DNA of 64,000 bases from Diploscapter coronatus (lineage: Eukaryota > Nematoda > Chromadorea > Rhabditida > Rhabditidae): positions 85,707,201 through 85,771,200 of the forward strand of contig OZ038422.1 in NCBI GenBank assembly GCA_964036155.1, in the 5' to 3' direction. A program made the translations under genes and the position numbers. This document shows positions 22,201 through 35,351 of the stretch, piece after piece. Position 1 is the stretch's first letter, and each line of letters starts with the position of its first letter. The notes under the pieces were generated by a model. It was not told the DNA's origin. It searched no databases and saw only the letters and a program-made list of their open reading frames with translations.

Positions 22201-25200
22201 ACAATCGATTTTGAAAAGCTTAGAAGTTGAGATTTTTAAAATATTCACTAAAGAAATATTGCATGAACTTTCAGCTAAATGAGCCATTCCGCCAGTTTGC
22301 CTACCTGAAAGAACTGTTATTGGGGTATCCCGGAAAAGCGACAGATTTTCAGAAAGCACTTCATCAGAGTCAGCTATCAAAGGCTGCAGAAGTATCTTTT
22401 TTCCGAAATAATTTAATTTCCTGATTTAATAAAAAAAAAATGTTCAGAACTTGTTGATATTTTTGGACTCAACAGCAATCTTGTCTCAACAGTCTATTTC
22501 CCGATTCAGTCAACTCAGATCGTTTCTCGAGCATGCATTCTCTGACATATCCGATCCAAATTCTTTCGGCAATTTGACTATGACAGCAGTCGAGCAAGTG
22601 GCACCATATTTGGATGTAACCTAACTGAATTAAACTCAAATAAATGACCATTCGAGTTGTTGTGCCACGCGCGAGTGGTCTAATAAGGGCAATCTCGAAG
22701 TTGGGTTAAGCATTTTATTGAGTCGGGATTGAGTTGAGAAGAGGTGGAGGATGACCGATCGAGGAGAAGACGAATCAAGTAATGAGGATTGTGGGGGAGT
22801 GAGATAACTGGGGATTGATGCACATAATGTATGATAGTTTGGATTAGGCTTGGAATTGAGATTATATAGGAGAGACTGCCCAACACAAGCTTTTTTCAAA
22901 TTAAAATTTAGAAAACTGTCTTTGAATGCCAATATAATTTTAGTGCATGTCTTTGGACCGTTTTCGATTCGTTTCAACAGCACATGAAATGGAAGAAACA
23001 GCTGTTTGCCTGCAGCAGTACAATCTCTACTACTCTGGACTGGTCTTCGATTTCGACAATTCTGACGGGGAAAAGTTTTCGATGAACACGAGTTATCAGA
23101 TTCGACACGTAACGCAGATGGTCGATTGTGAGTAGTTTTTTTTTAAACTTTATTTTACGAATGTGATAAATCCAGCGACGATGGATATGGAAGATCATCC
23201 TCGGTTTGTTTTCGACAGAAATTCACCTTTTTATGGCCTGCGGTATCTGACATATGGGTTCTCTTTCTTGCAAGGTTTCCTTGTGTTTTGAAAGAAAAGA
23301 AAAACATTTGTTTGGCTTCAGAAGCAGTGGATCGCGCTATTATCCAACTGATAACTGGTGCTAAACCCGATTTGGGAGTCTATGTTCAACAGGAACCATT
23401 TCCAAGCTCGATTAAAGATGTGTAAGATTTTGTTCCAAATTAAATTGAAAAATTGAGACTAATTAACTTTCAGAACAAAGCAATATCTATTTTTTACATT
23501 ACAGCTTCGCAGTAGAGAATTTCCTCGGATTCTTTGTGTTGATGTCTTTCATTGTACCTGGGATGATGCTGGTCAAGAATATCGTGCACGAAAAGGAAAT
23601 GAAGTTGAAGGTAGGAAACATTGAAGATGTGATATTCATGAAATTGAATCGAAATAAATTTTGAAAATAAAAATCGGTATAATGATTAAAATTTTGTTCA
23701 AGATAATTGAAGTGTAAATTCTATCCAACTTTTGATGGCTGCTAATTACATCATTTTAGGAGCACATGCGAATCATGGGTTTGGGCGATTCAATCCATTT
23801 CATCTCTTGGGCGACAGTCTCATTTGTAATCAATTTCATCAGCATATCCATTGTTGCCATGCTCTTGGTGGTAGGTCAATTTAAAACAATCAAACCCATT
23901 CGAATGAATGAAATTAGAAGTAATTTCAACGTTTCTACTTGGGAAATTGTGTGAAAAGTGATTGCCGTTTATCTAATCTCTCCTAGCCATATATTATATT
24001 TTATCGATTTCAACTTCACAACTAATCCATAATTTCAAATTTCTTATTAAATTCTTGAAAATAAATTGAATATTTTTCAGTACGGTCGTATTCTCCAGTA
24101 TACGGATTACAGTCTTTTAATGACACTCTACGTCCTTTATATGTTCTCCTGGATTTCTTTCTCTTCATTCCTCACCACTTTCTACAACAATGCTAATCAT
24201 GCAGGAATTGCATCGTAAGGCAAACTTTTAAACATGATATTCTTCTAATTTATATAAATTTGATGATTTGAGCTGCTTCTGCACATTTTCCTTCGGCTAC
24301 CCATATCACTTTGCCAGGAAGCATCGGAGTCCATTCTTCATTAAACTTTCAGTTAGAAGAGGATTTTTAGGAAAAAAATGATATCGGATTTTTAGCTGAT
24401 GTTGCCTTCGAGTTGTCTCGGTTTCGGATCTACATTGATCTCAAAAGCTAACGAAATTGACGAAGCACGCTGGGACAAGCTCCATAAAATTTATCACCAA
24501 GGTCAGTAGTTATCTGAAACCCATTCTGCAACATAATGATAGGAAAGATCACAACATTGTAGACTTCGAATTTGGCATAACCGATGTATTCATATCATTG
24601 ATTTGCCAAACTGTGCTCTTCGCCATCGGCTCATGGTATATGAGCAACATTTTCCCAGGTATCTGAAAGCAATGGTTGGAAATTTGAAGGCATTCAGTTT
24701 AGGCGAATATAGTGTTGGTCGCAAGTGGTATTTCCCGTTTACGTTGTCGTATTGGTTTCCAAAGTCTCAAGATGAAGAGAGCTATGAGATATTCGAAGAT
24801 CGTGATGAGTCACCAAGTAGAATTTCAACTTATCAAATCCATTTTTAATAAAATTTTAGCAAACGACTTCTTTGAATCTGAACCAATTGGTCAAAAGATG
24901 ACGGTGCAAGTTTCTGGATTGTCGAAGATCTACCCCAGTGGAGCAAAGGCTCTTGAAAACTTGAACCTGAAGCTGTATGAATCGAGTATCACTTCATTGC
25001 TAGGGCATAACGGAGCTGGCAAGACTACAACCATGTGAGTTTTTGAGAAAATAGCTATTGGATTATTTTTCACTCGGATTTCATCATAGGTCCATTCTCT
25101 GTGGCTTCTACAAGCCCTCGTCAGGCACTGCAACAGTTTATGGAAACGATATTCGGAAAGATATGCACAACATTAGAGACGATCTCGGATTCTGTCCACA

Positions 25201-28200
25201 GCATAACATTCTCTTTACTCAGTTAGAATCGTGAATTTCAATTAGTATATCGCAAAATTATTTCCAGTTTGACAGTCGCTGAGCAGCTAAAGTTCTTTGC
25301 CGTCATCAAAGGCGTCCAAGACATCGATGTTGATCATGTATGAATCTTTTAACGAAGTCTCAAAGTGATTTGATTTAGCAAGTCGATGAAATTTTGGAAA
25401 GCGTCGGTCTGACTGATAAAAGAGATGCTCAGGCAGGAGCCTTGTCAGGTACAAACATTTTATTTTGATATTTCTGAAGAAAATCAAATTATAGGTGGTA
25501 TGAAGCGACGTCTATCTATAGGAATAGCGATGATTGGGGGATCGAAGTTCGTGATTTTGGACGAACCTTCTGCTGGCGTTGACGTCACCGCAAGGAAGGA
25601 TATTTGGACCTTACTGCAAAGGAATAAAATTGGTTGGTTGAATATTTCATATCGTTCTTCTCTGATTCCACTAATGATTGCAGGCAGAACAATCTTGCTC
25701 TCGACTCATCACATGGATGAAGCAGACATTCTGTCGGATCGCATCGCCATTCTTTCTGAAGGAAAACTTGTTTCTCTTGGATCATCTGTTTTTCTTAAAA
25801 ATCGTTTCGGACAAAATCTAAACCTCATCATCTGCAAAAATGTAAAAAAAAAACGAGTCAATAATAATTACATTGCGGAGTTTTAGGAACGATCAGCAAA
25901 TTACTCTAGAGCTATTAGAGAAGTACTTTCGCAATCCATCTTGCCTGTTCGTCTGTATGACGAAAACGATGAGGAGCTCATTCTTCAGTAATTATTATTT
26001 TATTTCAACTCTATGCCTTCTTTTTTCAGAATTCCAATCAACAGTGAATCTGAAGTCATGGAAAAATTCTTCATTTGGTTGGATAATCGTTGCAAGCAGC
26101 TGAAATTAGGCGATTACGGAATTTCGGCTCCAAAATTGCACGATGTAATCGTATTCCGATTTTATCTTGAAACTATAAGTTTAGATTTTCATTCGTTTGG
26201 CACCACAGTACGAATCTCAAGTCAAGAATGGAGAAAATTTAGGTTGGATTTCGGGATTGAGGACCAAAGTCGAAAAAAGGTTTCATTGTTTTCTGTAATA
26301 AAATTGTTATACTGGTAAAAATTATTTAGTTCTGATGAAGAAAATGATTCTATCCATTCAAAAAGAAAAGAACCATCTTCTACCAGAACATCAATCGAAC
26401 CATCATCTAGAGAAGACTCGCCGAAATCTGGTTCGAACGGAAATTTGGATGCACTTCCTGAACTTCGAGGCAAATATTTGTAGAGAAACTATTTTATATT
26501 CACTATTCTACAGAAATCAAATCATCATCACGTCTGACTGGTTGGCCTCTGTTCTGGTCTCACTTCTTTGCTCTTCTATCCTGCCGATTCACAATGTCGA
26601 GACGGAATATGTTCCATATCTTGAGTCAAGTGAGTATCCAATCTTCAAAAATACAGCAAAGAAAAAATAAGTGAAATGGTCGTAAAATATGAATGAAGAT
26701 GAATTTTTGTAAACTATTCTCATTGAAGATAACAACAGTTTAAAATTGAATGAATGGAATATGTGTGCTTGATATTAGTCGAACCTTCTCACAATTATTC
26801 AATGTATCTGAACAATACCATAATTCTGATTTTGCCAGACTTTTTCATAATTTTATTAACGTGATTTCGTTTCAGATAATAGTTCCTATCGGTACGATTT
26901 TGTGGTGTGAAATCTACATCTCTGTGATGCACTTAGCTGGTGCACCTCCTGAGGGTCTCACTGCTGCACAGAACAATCTACCTCTCGTACGATCTCTACT
27001 CGGAAACTCGACTGATATCTATGTTAGGTAAATGGACTTGGTTGGCAGCCAGACGCAGATTTTAATTCAAAATGAACAATTATATGGAAGGGGAGATATA
27101 ATACTTTTTCTATCGAAAAATGATCCATAGGAAAGTCCCCAACAATACTTTAGAGTAATGTTTTAGCTAAAGGTAGTCCTCATCGCAGATAGCGCTTAAG
27201 CCCTGTCAGGATCTGTTGGCAACGAATATTTGAAGATGTGATGGAATGGCGAAACGCATTTTACCACACTATTTCATCTAATTCCACTTCTTAACCCATT
27301 CCTAATTATTGCATTTAGTTTCATTTGCTATTTGACAAATACTTATTTTCCAAGTGATATTTGATTAGAAAATCAGTCCTTCCTTTTATACGCGAAATTA
27401 AAATTTCAGTTTATGGGATCGTAATCAATTGTCAATGTCGTACCGTTTAGCCGAAAATTTGATCAAACCACCTGGAATTGGGATGCGATGCATAGATGAA
27501 CAGTTACTTCGGTAAGTCTTGCAATCTCCTAAATAACGAATCTTACACATTTCTAACATGATAATATATTTTAGAAAGGTCAATCTAAATATTGACTCCG
27601 TTCAAGAGCACTTTAGAAAACGAATTCACATAAGCAGGTTCATCAAATGAAATCGTTTCATCTGATTAATCTTCCATAATTAAGACAATTGGAAAGCTTG
27701 TCTTGTGACTATACTTCATCAGAACATTCAAAATTCGCCTTTGGAAAGAATACTAGTAAAATTGATTACAATGAGGGAAGTGTGTATTGCGACTCGTTGC
27801 TGATATTTGGATGGAACTGCACATCGGTATCATAAGTTATTTTAGAATCGTGGAAAATAAATAGACCCAAAATGACTGTACGAATGGCACAATTTTTTTC
27901 AACATCACTACATTACTTACAAAATGATGGATTGATTTCTACAAAAGAGTGCCATCATTTTACAAAAGTTGTCACGTCATATTATTGGGAGACATGTCTT
28001 TTGTACTACCATACTGATGCAGTCAAAATTTATTTGGTAGTATTCTTCAGGATGATTTTCCACTGGACACAATTCCAATATTGATGCTGAACACAACTGA
28101 CCGTGTCTGGGATATGAGCTATCGAAACATATCCCAGTTGAGGATGACCACTAGGTGGAACAAGAAGAATGTGGTGCATGGACGAAAAGGCGATCTATTC

Positions 28201-31200
28201 TTGTTAGTTTGAGATAAACATAAAAATTTTATATAAAAGTTAACTCAATGCAAGATATTTAAAAATCATTGTTCTCAAAATAGTAATCTGTCTGACCAAT
28301 GTGACAATTTTTTTTAAACATCGACAAACAGTTTGAATTCTATTCAAATGTTCAATTTCAGTCTTGGTGGATTTTCTCTGGGCCATACCAGTCTTCGAGC
28401 GGAACCAATGGATTTGCCAGCTGAGAAGAAGGGATGGAGATATTTGAAGCAGTCGCTGAAGAGCTCCGCTGAAATCTTACAGATCAACTTCGATGATGAA
28501 AATAGCAACATGACAAACTCGGATGATTCGTTCACATCAGGAATCGACCTGAATATGCTCATTGATGCACTCCTTGAGAAAATGGAAACAAAAGAGAATA
28601 TCAAGGTTTTTCAAAATCGCTTGATTGGTTTAGCAGGTGTTTTACAGATCTGGTTCAACAACAAAATTTGGCCTGCAATAGCCATTCAAAATAACGAGAT
28701 CACAAATGCACTGCTTAGAACGATCTCATCAGAAGGTATTGAGATTTTACTGAGCATATAACGAATTTGTGAAAAATATCTTGTAGATCCATCTAAAATC
28801 GGAATTTTCACATACAACAATCCGATGAACGTCACTGTCAAAGATGCTCTTGACTCCACTGCTATGTAAGTTTTTCCCTACAAATTAACATCATTTGCCA
28901 ACTTTAAAACTGCATTTACTCCTGATCAAAGTGATGTTCATGCAAAATTATAACAGACAAAAGATCGTTACTATGAGATCGTTCGTGCTGATTTCGACAT
29001 TGTGCATGATCCCAGCTGCGTTCATCCAAATCATCATTGACGATCGGGTCTCTGAATCACTACATCTTCAAATCATCAGTGGGTTGAAGAAGAAGACATA
29101 TTGGATCGCTCAGTTCACCTACGACATGGTACTTATGAAGAGTTTTCATTTATTCAATTAAAGACATTGAAAAATGCGCTAATTTGTCTTATACCTTCAA
29201 ATAGGATCAAGAATAAACTCACTTGTAACGGTGAATGGCAGACAGTTTCCAATTTTTGAAAACTAATCGAAACAAATTCTATTTTAAGTTTAAAATAGAA
29301 GAATACTGACAAAATATCTCACCCTCTTTGAGTTTGAAATTTACAGAATTTTTTTTCAAACCAACTATATTGTTTTTAAATTTCTATTCCAGGGTGTTTA
29401 CACAATGTCGATAATGGCACTAATGTTTATCTATTTTTCATTCGACGTCAAGGACTACACATATAATGTACCGATATTCAGTGCCTATCTCACATTATTT
29501 TTGACCTATGGAATAGCTGCAATCCTGTATGCATACGTTCTGCAGCGCTTCTTCAACATTTCCGTTCTGGCAGTCATCGTAATTTATGCTGTTATGTTCT
29601 TCTTTGGAATCATTCTGACAGCAACTACCATCATCCTTGAAATCTATATGAAGACGGTAAGGATATTTGCACATAGGAAAATCTACATTTTTTTAAATGA
29701 AACAAAAAAACATGACAAGGGCATATCGAATAAGTTGAGAGTATCTCTAGCTATGAAAAAAGTTTTCATCTCAATTTACTATCCTACCACAAAGAACCTG
29801 TTATTTCCTAGTTTTTGAATTATTTTTTTTTATAATTATTATTCAAAATTATGATTTTAGGACGTAAGTTTATACCCAATCAACCAATTCACATCTAGAG
29901 CCTTTCAAATTTTCCCACAGTATTGCTTAGGAATGGCATTCATTAGAGGGGGATCTAATTACCATATTTACGATGTCGGAAAGAGCTACTTGAGTAAGTA
30001 ATTTTGTTGTCATATTCATTTTACATTTCATGTTATTCTTCAGAAGACCTGCATCGCACTGATTTATATGATGATCTACCTTTACCTCACGTCCTAAAAT
30101 GGGAGATTTTGGGAATGTACCTCACTACTCAGATGGTGCATATTTGCGTTGCTTTCATCTTGCTCGTACTACTCGAATCAAATGCTGGCAGTGGATTGAA
30201 AAGGTAAGCAGAACTATGTGAATGTTCATTGCTAAAACTTGAAGACACTTTTTGATGATGAACAAATAGAATTCATAACATTTGTCAAGTTTATCACCAA
30301 GACATAATTTTGCGTTCGACTACTGAAATTAGTTTCATACCAAGTTCATACGTTTTCAGAAAGTGGGAAATGTTGACTACAAGGAAACTCCTCACTCGAG
30401 AAAGAAGACCAATCTCAGCAAATCATCATTGTGAGCAATCTTCTTTAATCATGGATGAAGATGACGTGGATGTAATCAAAGAGCAGAAAAAGGTCAATCG
30501 ATTGGAGGCAAAGATGAACGAGACTGAAATGAATCCAATTCTGATGGTCAAGGATCTCGCTAAAGTATTGCATTTTTGCTATGAGAAAACATTTTTCAAA
30601 CCACTCTCAGGCTTATGACGAAAAGAAGTTAGCAGTCAAAGGGGTTTCCTTCGCAGTCGGAGAAGGAGAATGTTTCGGGTTGTTGGGGTTGAATGGAGCC
30701 GGCAAGACGACTTGCTTCGGAATGCTGACTGGAAAAGTTTCCCCTGGAACTGGATCGGTTTACATCGATGGATGCAGGTAATATGATATTTTTCATTCTT
30801 TATATAAATTTCGATTTAGTGTGGCTTCGGATAATTCACCAGCACTCAGCCAAATCGGCTATTGTCCTCAATTTGATGCCCTGAATATGAAACTGACTGC
30901 CAAAGAGAACATGATTTTCTACGCTAATATTCGAGGGTTTTTACCAGACGAAATTGAGCCGGTAAAAATTTCAGAAGATATAGGAAACATCATTGAATCT
31001 TATTTCTTCCATTTACTCGCAAAGTTAGGATCTTTTGATAATGACAGTCGATTTTTATTCTTTCAGAAAAAGTGAAACGTTTCCAAAAAAAATAACCACT
31101 CATCCTCTCGAACAAGCTCAGCATTACTACTTGTATGATCAGATCTCAACAGAGCAATTTTAGCTGGTCACACAACTTCTCGTTTCACTAAATCTGAATA

Positions 31201-32205
31201 CATACGCAAACACCATCACTAGTGAGTTGTCTGGAGGAAATCGAAGGAAACTCTCCGTCGCTATTGCGTTGATCAACCAACCCAAGATTCTTCTTTTAGT
31301 GAGCATCAAGAAAACTTTTGGGAAAAAGCTGAAACATCTAGGATGAAGCGTCGGCTGGAATGGATCCAGGTTCACAACAGTTTTTGTGGAAGGTCATTGA
31401 GCAGCTACGGAGAAATGGGAAGACTATCGTGAGAATTTTAGTCTTGAAATGAAAAAGTGTTATTTCAAGGTGATCACTTCTCACTCAATGGAGGAATGCG
31501 AAGCGTTATGCACGAGAATTGCCATCATGGATCAGGGCAAGATCCGCTGTATTGGATCGAAACAGCATCTCAAAAACAAGTTATTGTTATTTTCAAATGA
31601 GCGCCTAATCGAATAATTCCACTAGCAAAAGTCAATGTTCAGATTCGGCGAGGGTTATTCATTGACAGTGAAACTTCGTAACCTATCAGATGTTCAACAT
31701 GCTGCTGACTACTTGAGCAACAAAATAGATGGAATCCAGTTGATTCATTGTTGCAATGTGAGAATAATGCATCATCATAGTCTTTCAATAATAACAACAA
31801 AAACTCTCAGATCTTCGTTCGAATGCATCGATCAAAGTCTTCAATTGCCCAGATTCTTCACGTAGTCTATGAAGTGAAATCTAGTTTGCAAATTTCCATC
31901 TCATAGAAAGTTCAGATGAAGCAAAGATGGACGATAGAAGACTTTGCATTATCCCAGGCGACACTTGAAGATGTGTTTCACACTCTGGCAGAAACTTCCA
32001 AGCAGTATGCTTTCAGTTTCCGTATTTTTTTCAAATTTTTTCCAGGGAACAAAACGATCAATCAACGAGTGAAGAGACTCATCATCGCAGTGATTCAGGA
32101 ATTATGGTCCTCGATTTTCTGAAAATTCCAAAGATATTATTCAACAAATCCAAACATTTTTGCACCAAAGGATTCTCTAGAATATGTGAATTATTAATGG
32201 AATAG
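19207..32205 (+). CDS. Full-length ABCA-subfamily transporter (CED-7/ABT-like)
   Basis: About 40 exons join in frame from ATG 19207 to TAG 32203-32205; my tally is roughly 1,700 residues, matching full ABCA proteins. Order: N-terminal cytosolic segment and TM1 ([13 protein letters not shown]), long extracellular loop (exons 20030-23410), TM bundle 1 (with [17 protein letters not shown]), NBD1 (Walker [11 protein letters not shown] at about 25007, signature [10 protein letters not shown] at about 25500, Walker [11 protein letters not shown]), linker, TM bundle 2 with a second large loop (26880-28860), NBD2 (Walker [10 protein letters not shown] about 30687, [10 protein letters not shown] about 31217, [12 protein letters not shown] across 31300-31370), and a C-terminal ABCA regulatory segment. 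Known relatives move lipids; CED-7 acts in corpse engulfment. Oddities: a Pro-to-Ala change in the NBD2 Walker B/D-loop region, and a possible GC donor at 26470. Orthology to a specific gene is not decided. Confidence 0.88.
26470..26513 (+). other. Possible GC-AG intron in the ABCA gene (44 nt)
   Basis: CTTCGAG/gcaaat to ctacag keeps the frame (ELR-E-IK). A canonical alternative exists: the donor TCTG/gttcga 36 nt upstream is also in phase. This site is therefore weaker evidence than the lactamase, P450 and collagen cases. Confidence 0.45.
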
Positions 32206-33055
32206 GGGTATTTAAGCTGATTTTTTCAATGAGCTAATCTATTCAAATTGCAATGCAATACACGTTTTATGTGTTTACGGGTACTTTACCCAAAATAATG
32301 ATGAATAAATTATATCTGTTTTTATTGCACTATTTCAAGCTAACTTCAATGATGCTAATTCCGAAATTCCCTCTAATATTTCGAAATCTAGTGTCAATTA
32401 CTGTTCATTCGATGTCGTTCAATTCTGGGTCAAATTGAGAGTCCAGGTTAGTACACGTTTCAGAGATGTGACTGTTCTTTGTTTCTTTTGCAACGTCTTC
32501 TTCTCTTCTCCTCATCCTTCCTATCACTGATTCAATCGAACTATGGACTACAAGACAGTGCATTGCATCAGAAGAAATGCGACAAATGATTTGATCTTGA
32601 GTTAATTGAAAAATCACGAAGTACACGTTGAATAAAATGGCTCCGGACTTTATAAAGCACGTGGCGTAAGAAAACCAGATTTAAGAGTAAAATTTACTAC
32701 CTATTTAGCCGAAATAAGTATTCTCACCTGATACTCAATAAATTCCCATGAGACTTTTGATATTACCTTCTCTTTTTGTTATTTCCTATTCTTTAAAAAT
32801 TGTACTAATCGCTCCAGGAATTTCAAATTCTCAGGTTATTCAAATAATTCTTTGATTTGGCTGTGGATAGCTTTTTCCCGCCAAAAATAATTTTTTAAAA
32901 ATTTCCTTATTATTTTTATATTGTTCTGCTACTCAAGATCCACAAAATAAAAAAAAGAATTATGTAATTTGGTTCAGAAATAAGAAAGCTATTCAAAAAA
33001 TAAAATAGGGAGATAAACTTGAAACACCCTGTAGATATTGAACTTTTTGTAACTC

Positions 33056-33215
33056 GCTTTTACACGCGCCTCGTCTCTCCTTCCTCTCGCTATTTTCTTC
33101 TTCCTTTTCTTTGTTATCTTTTCCGCCTCTTCAAGACGCATGTTATTTCTCAAAGGTTGAGCATAGGAGAGGAAAGATGCAAAAAGTGTGTGATATCTAC
33201 TTCCTCAGTCTATAA
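33056..33215 (+). repeat. Dispersed repeat (inverse copy at 39978-40135)
   Basis: Pyrimidine-rich left part (ttcttccttttctttgttat) followed by gatgcaaaaagtgtg and atatctacttcct. The same order appears on the opposite strand at 39978-40135. Confidence 0.6.
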
Positions 33216-33944
33216 TACTGTTCTTTCATATCGAAATTACAAATTATGGAAAAATGATTTGAAGATAGACTTTCTTCGACGACAATGAGCTTTCCTTTAT
33301 GGGAAATCACAAATTTTAAGCCAAATTATTCAAGGCTTTTCTTGATTCTAAAATGATTACTCACTCTAGAGAAAACAGCCAGCAACAATGCCGAAAGAAG
33401 TGGTAGTCCGAATCTCAACTGCATCTAATGAAATCGTTTGATGCTTGATCACATCAGTGTTCGTATTTTCATACTTCACTTTTCGGAAGTTTCGTGCAGA
33501 CATTAAAGAGTTTGACACCACCAGTGTCCAGTGTCGCAAAAGTGGGATCATCTTGAATGTCTGGTTTCGTGGAAGTTTGGTTGTTTTTTGAGGAATTCAA
33601 TCCGAACTAGTTCCATCGACTCCATCGACAGACACTCGGATTTGCATCCAAAATCAGTTTACTTCAGAGTTGTCGGAGTCGCGGAATCATTATTTTTAAT
33701 TCTTCCTCGAACATTTCAAATAAGTGGTTAAAGTTCATCAGGAAGTTGATATAGTTCGAGAAATTAATTTGAATTTTTTTGGAAAATAAACATAAGTAGA
33801 GGACACAAGTGATATTCCCGATCTGAAGGCAGAGTTATGAAAGTATTTTTCTCAAACTCTGATAGACTAACCAAGCTTATAGCAAAAACAGCATGAAAAG
33901 CGAATCAGCATAACCAAAGATATGAATTTTTGAAGATGATATTC

Positions 33945-34345
33945 GCAAAGAGAAAGGCGTGCCCCGCCTTTAAATACAACAGCAAGGGCCATTTCAAAGA
34001 GAACGGCTTTGTAAGGGCGTTTTCTGGATTTGTTTTAGTTATTTCGGGAGCATTCCAAAGTTTCTGTGGATTTTTATTATTCCCAAAATGATAGGCCACG
34101 TCCACTTTGCAATTTGAGCGCAAAAATCCATTAAACAAGTGTCAAATAACTTCGTGTTGCGTTATTTCAGCAAGAAATGATTTTTGGGCACGTCTTCTGG
34201 CGTCTTGACCGAATTTATGGAATTTTTTGTTCAAAATAGCCAGAAAGGACTGCTCTTTCATATTCAGCTTGAGGAAATGGTGAATGAGATCTGCAAGGCT
34301 CAAACGAACGATTTGAAAACTTTGCTGAGCGTTTTGATCGGCCCA
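33945..34345 (+). repeat. Repeat shared with 18128-18535, copy 2 (coding-derived?)
   Basis: Nearly the same as 18128-18535. After the acceptor gttatttcag (about 34170) the frame around 34184-34390 stays open: GVLTEFMEFFVQNSQKGLLF, then EEMVNEICKAQTNDLKTLLS. This has a protein-like composition and may be an exon captured in a repeat family. No full gene was found. Confidence 0.5.
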
Positions 34346-35351
34346 ATTCGTGTTTCGGAAGCATGTTCCCGAAGCAAAAATGTACCCTAGGCCTATATCT
34401 AATAGTGAAAAAGAAAAATAAGAAAAAAATCACCTTGCAAATTTTCTAGAAATTCCTTTCTTTGACTTTGCCTTCAGAGTGGACGAGACTTGCGCTCTCT
34501 ACTTATATGTATGCTGAATGTTGTCACACATGCGTAAAAATCTTTGGCATTCATATTTTATGCAGTATTTTCTTGAAACTTCATTTTATTGTTGTAAACA
34601 ATCGAAATATCAATTATTCAAATCTTGCTTTCGTAAACACACTAAAATATTTTGGCTTCTCAACAATAGAAAAATCTTTCTCCGTGGTCGGCAAGTTCTC
34701 TGGATCAACAGGTAAAATCTAAACATTTGATATTAGTATTGGACGATGGAAACAACGTGGATCCTGCATACATTCTATAAATTGATTTTTTCAATACTCC
34801 GAGACGACGGCCATCGTCACTGGTCTATTCTTCTTGTTTTTTTTCTTTTTTAGCTTTTATTGATGTTTTCCCACCTTCGTTTCATTATTTTCATCAGATT
34901 AGCAAAATAATTGACAATTAACTTATCTGGACCTAAAACCCGACGACTTGACCGATTTCAATATTATTATTATTATTATTGTTCTTCATGATGAAAGCAA
35001 TTTAGGGTAAAATTTTGTAGAAACTGACAAATTCGTCGAATCTTCGATCTGGGCAAATTAATTGATTAATTATCCAGCTGATTTTATAGAAATTATGAAG
35101 TGAATGACAAAATATTAATGAAAATAGCGGGAAAATAGACCAGAAACGATAGGCGTGGTCTCGGAATGTTAAAAAAGACAATTTGCAGGATCTACGCTGT
35201 TTCCACCGCTCAGCATTAGTTATTCTTGAAAATACTTTTTTTTTTTCTTTTAAATATTTTACACCTATTTTCTTGAATAACTGTTATCCTAAAATATAAA
35301 TACTTTTTGAATCGATCAACGGATCTCAGTCCTATTCGGAGAAGAGATCAT

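Larger units (their letters stand above)
32206..35351. other. Intergenic zone with repeats, one possible coding scrap
   Basis: On the minus strand, 32405-32680 is open and encodes a hydrophobic stretch (SGAILFNVYFVIFQLTQ) followed by a charged tail (RMRRREEDV) ending at a stop. It could be the last exon of a membrane-protein gene, but no upstream exons were found. 33056-33215 is the inverse of 39978-40135. 33945-34345 is the second copy of a repeat also at 18.1 kb. An ATT run lies near 34960-34980. The rest shows no supported gene. Confidence 0.3.

Noticed and set aside
22648..22690. tRNA-like A-box (gcgcgagtggtctaataagg) in an ABCA intron
   Set aside because: No matching acceptor stem, anticodon arm or B box could be found. 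It may be a tRNA-derived relic but is not called.
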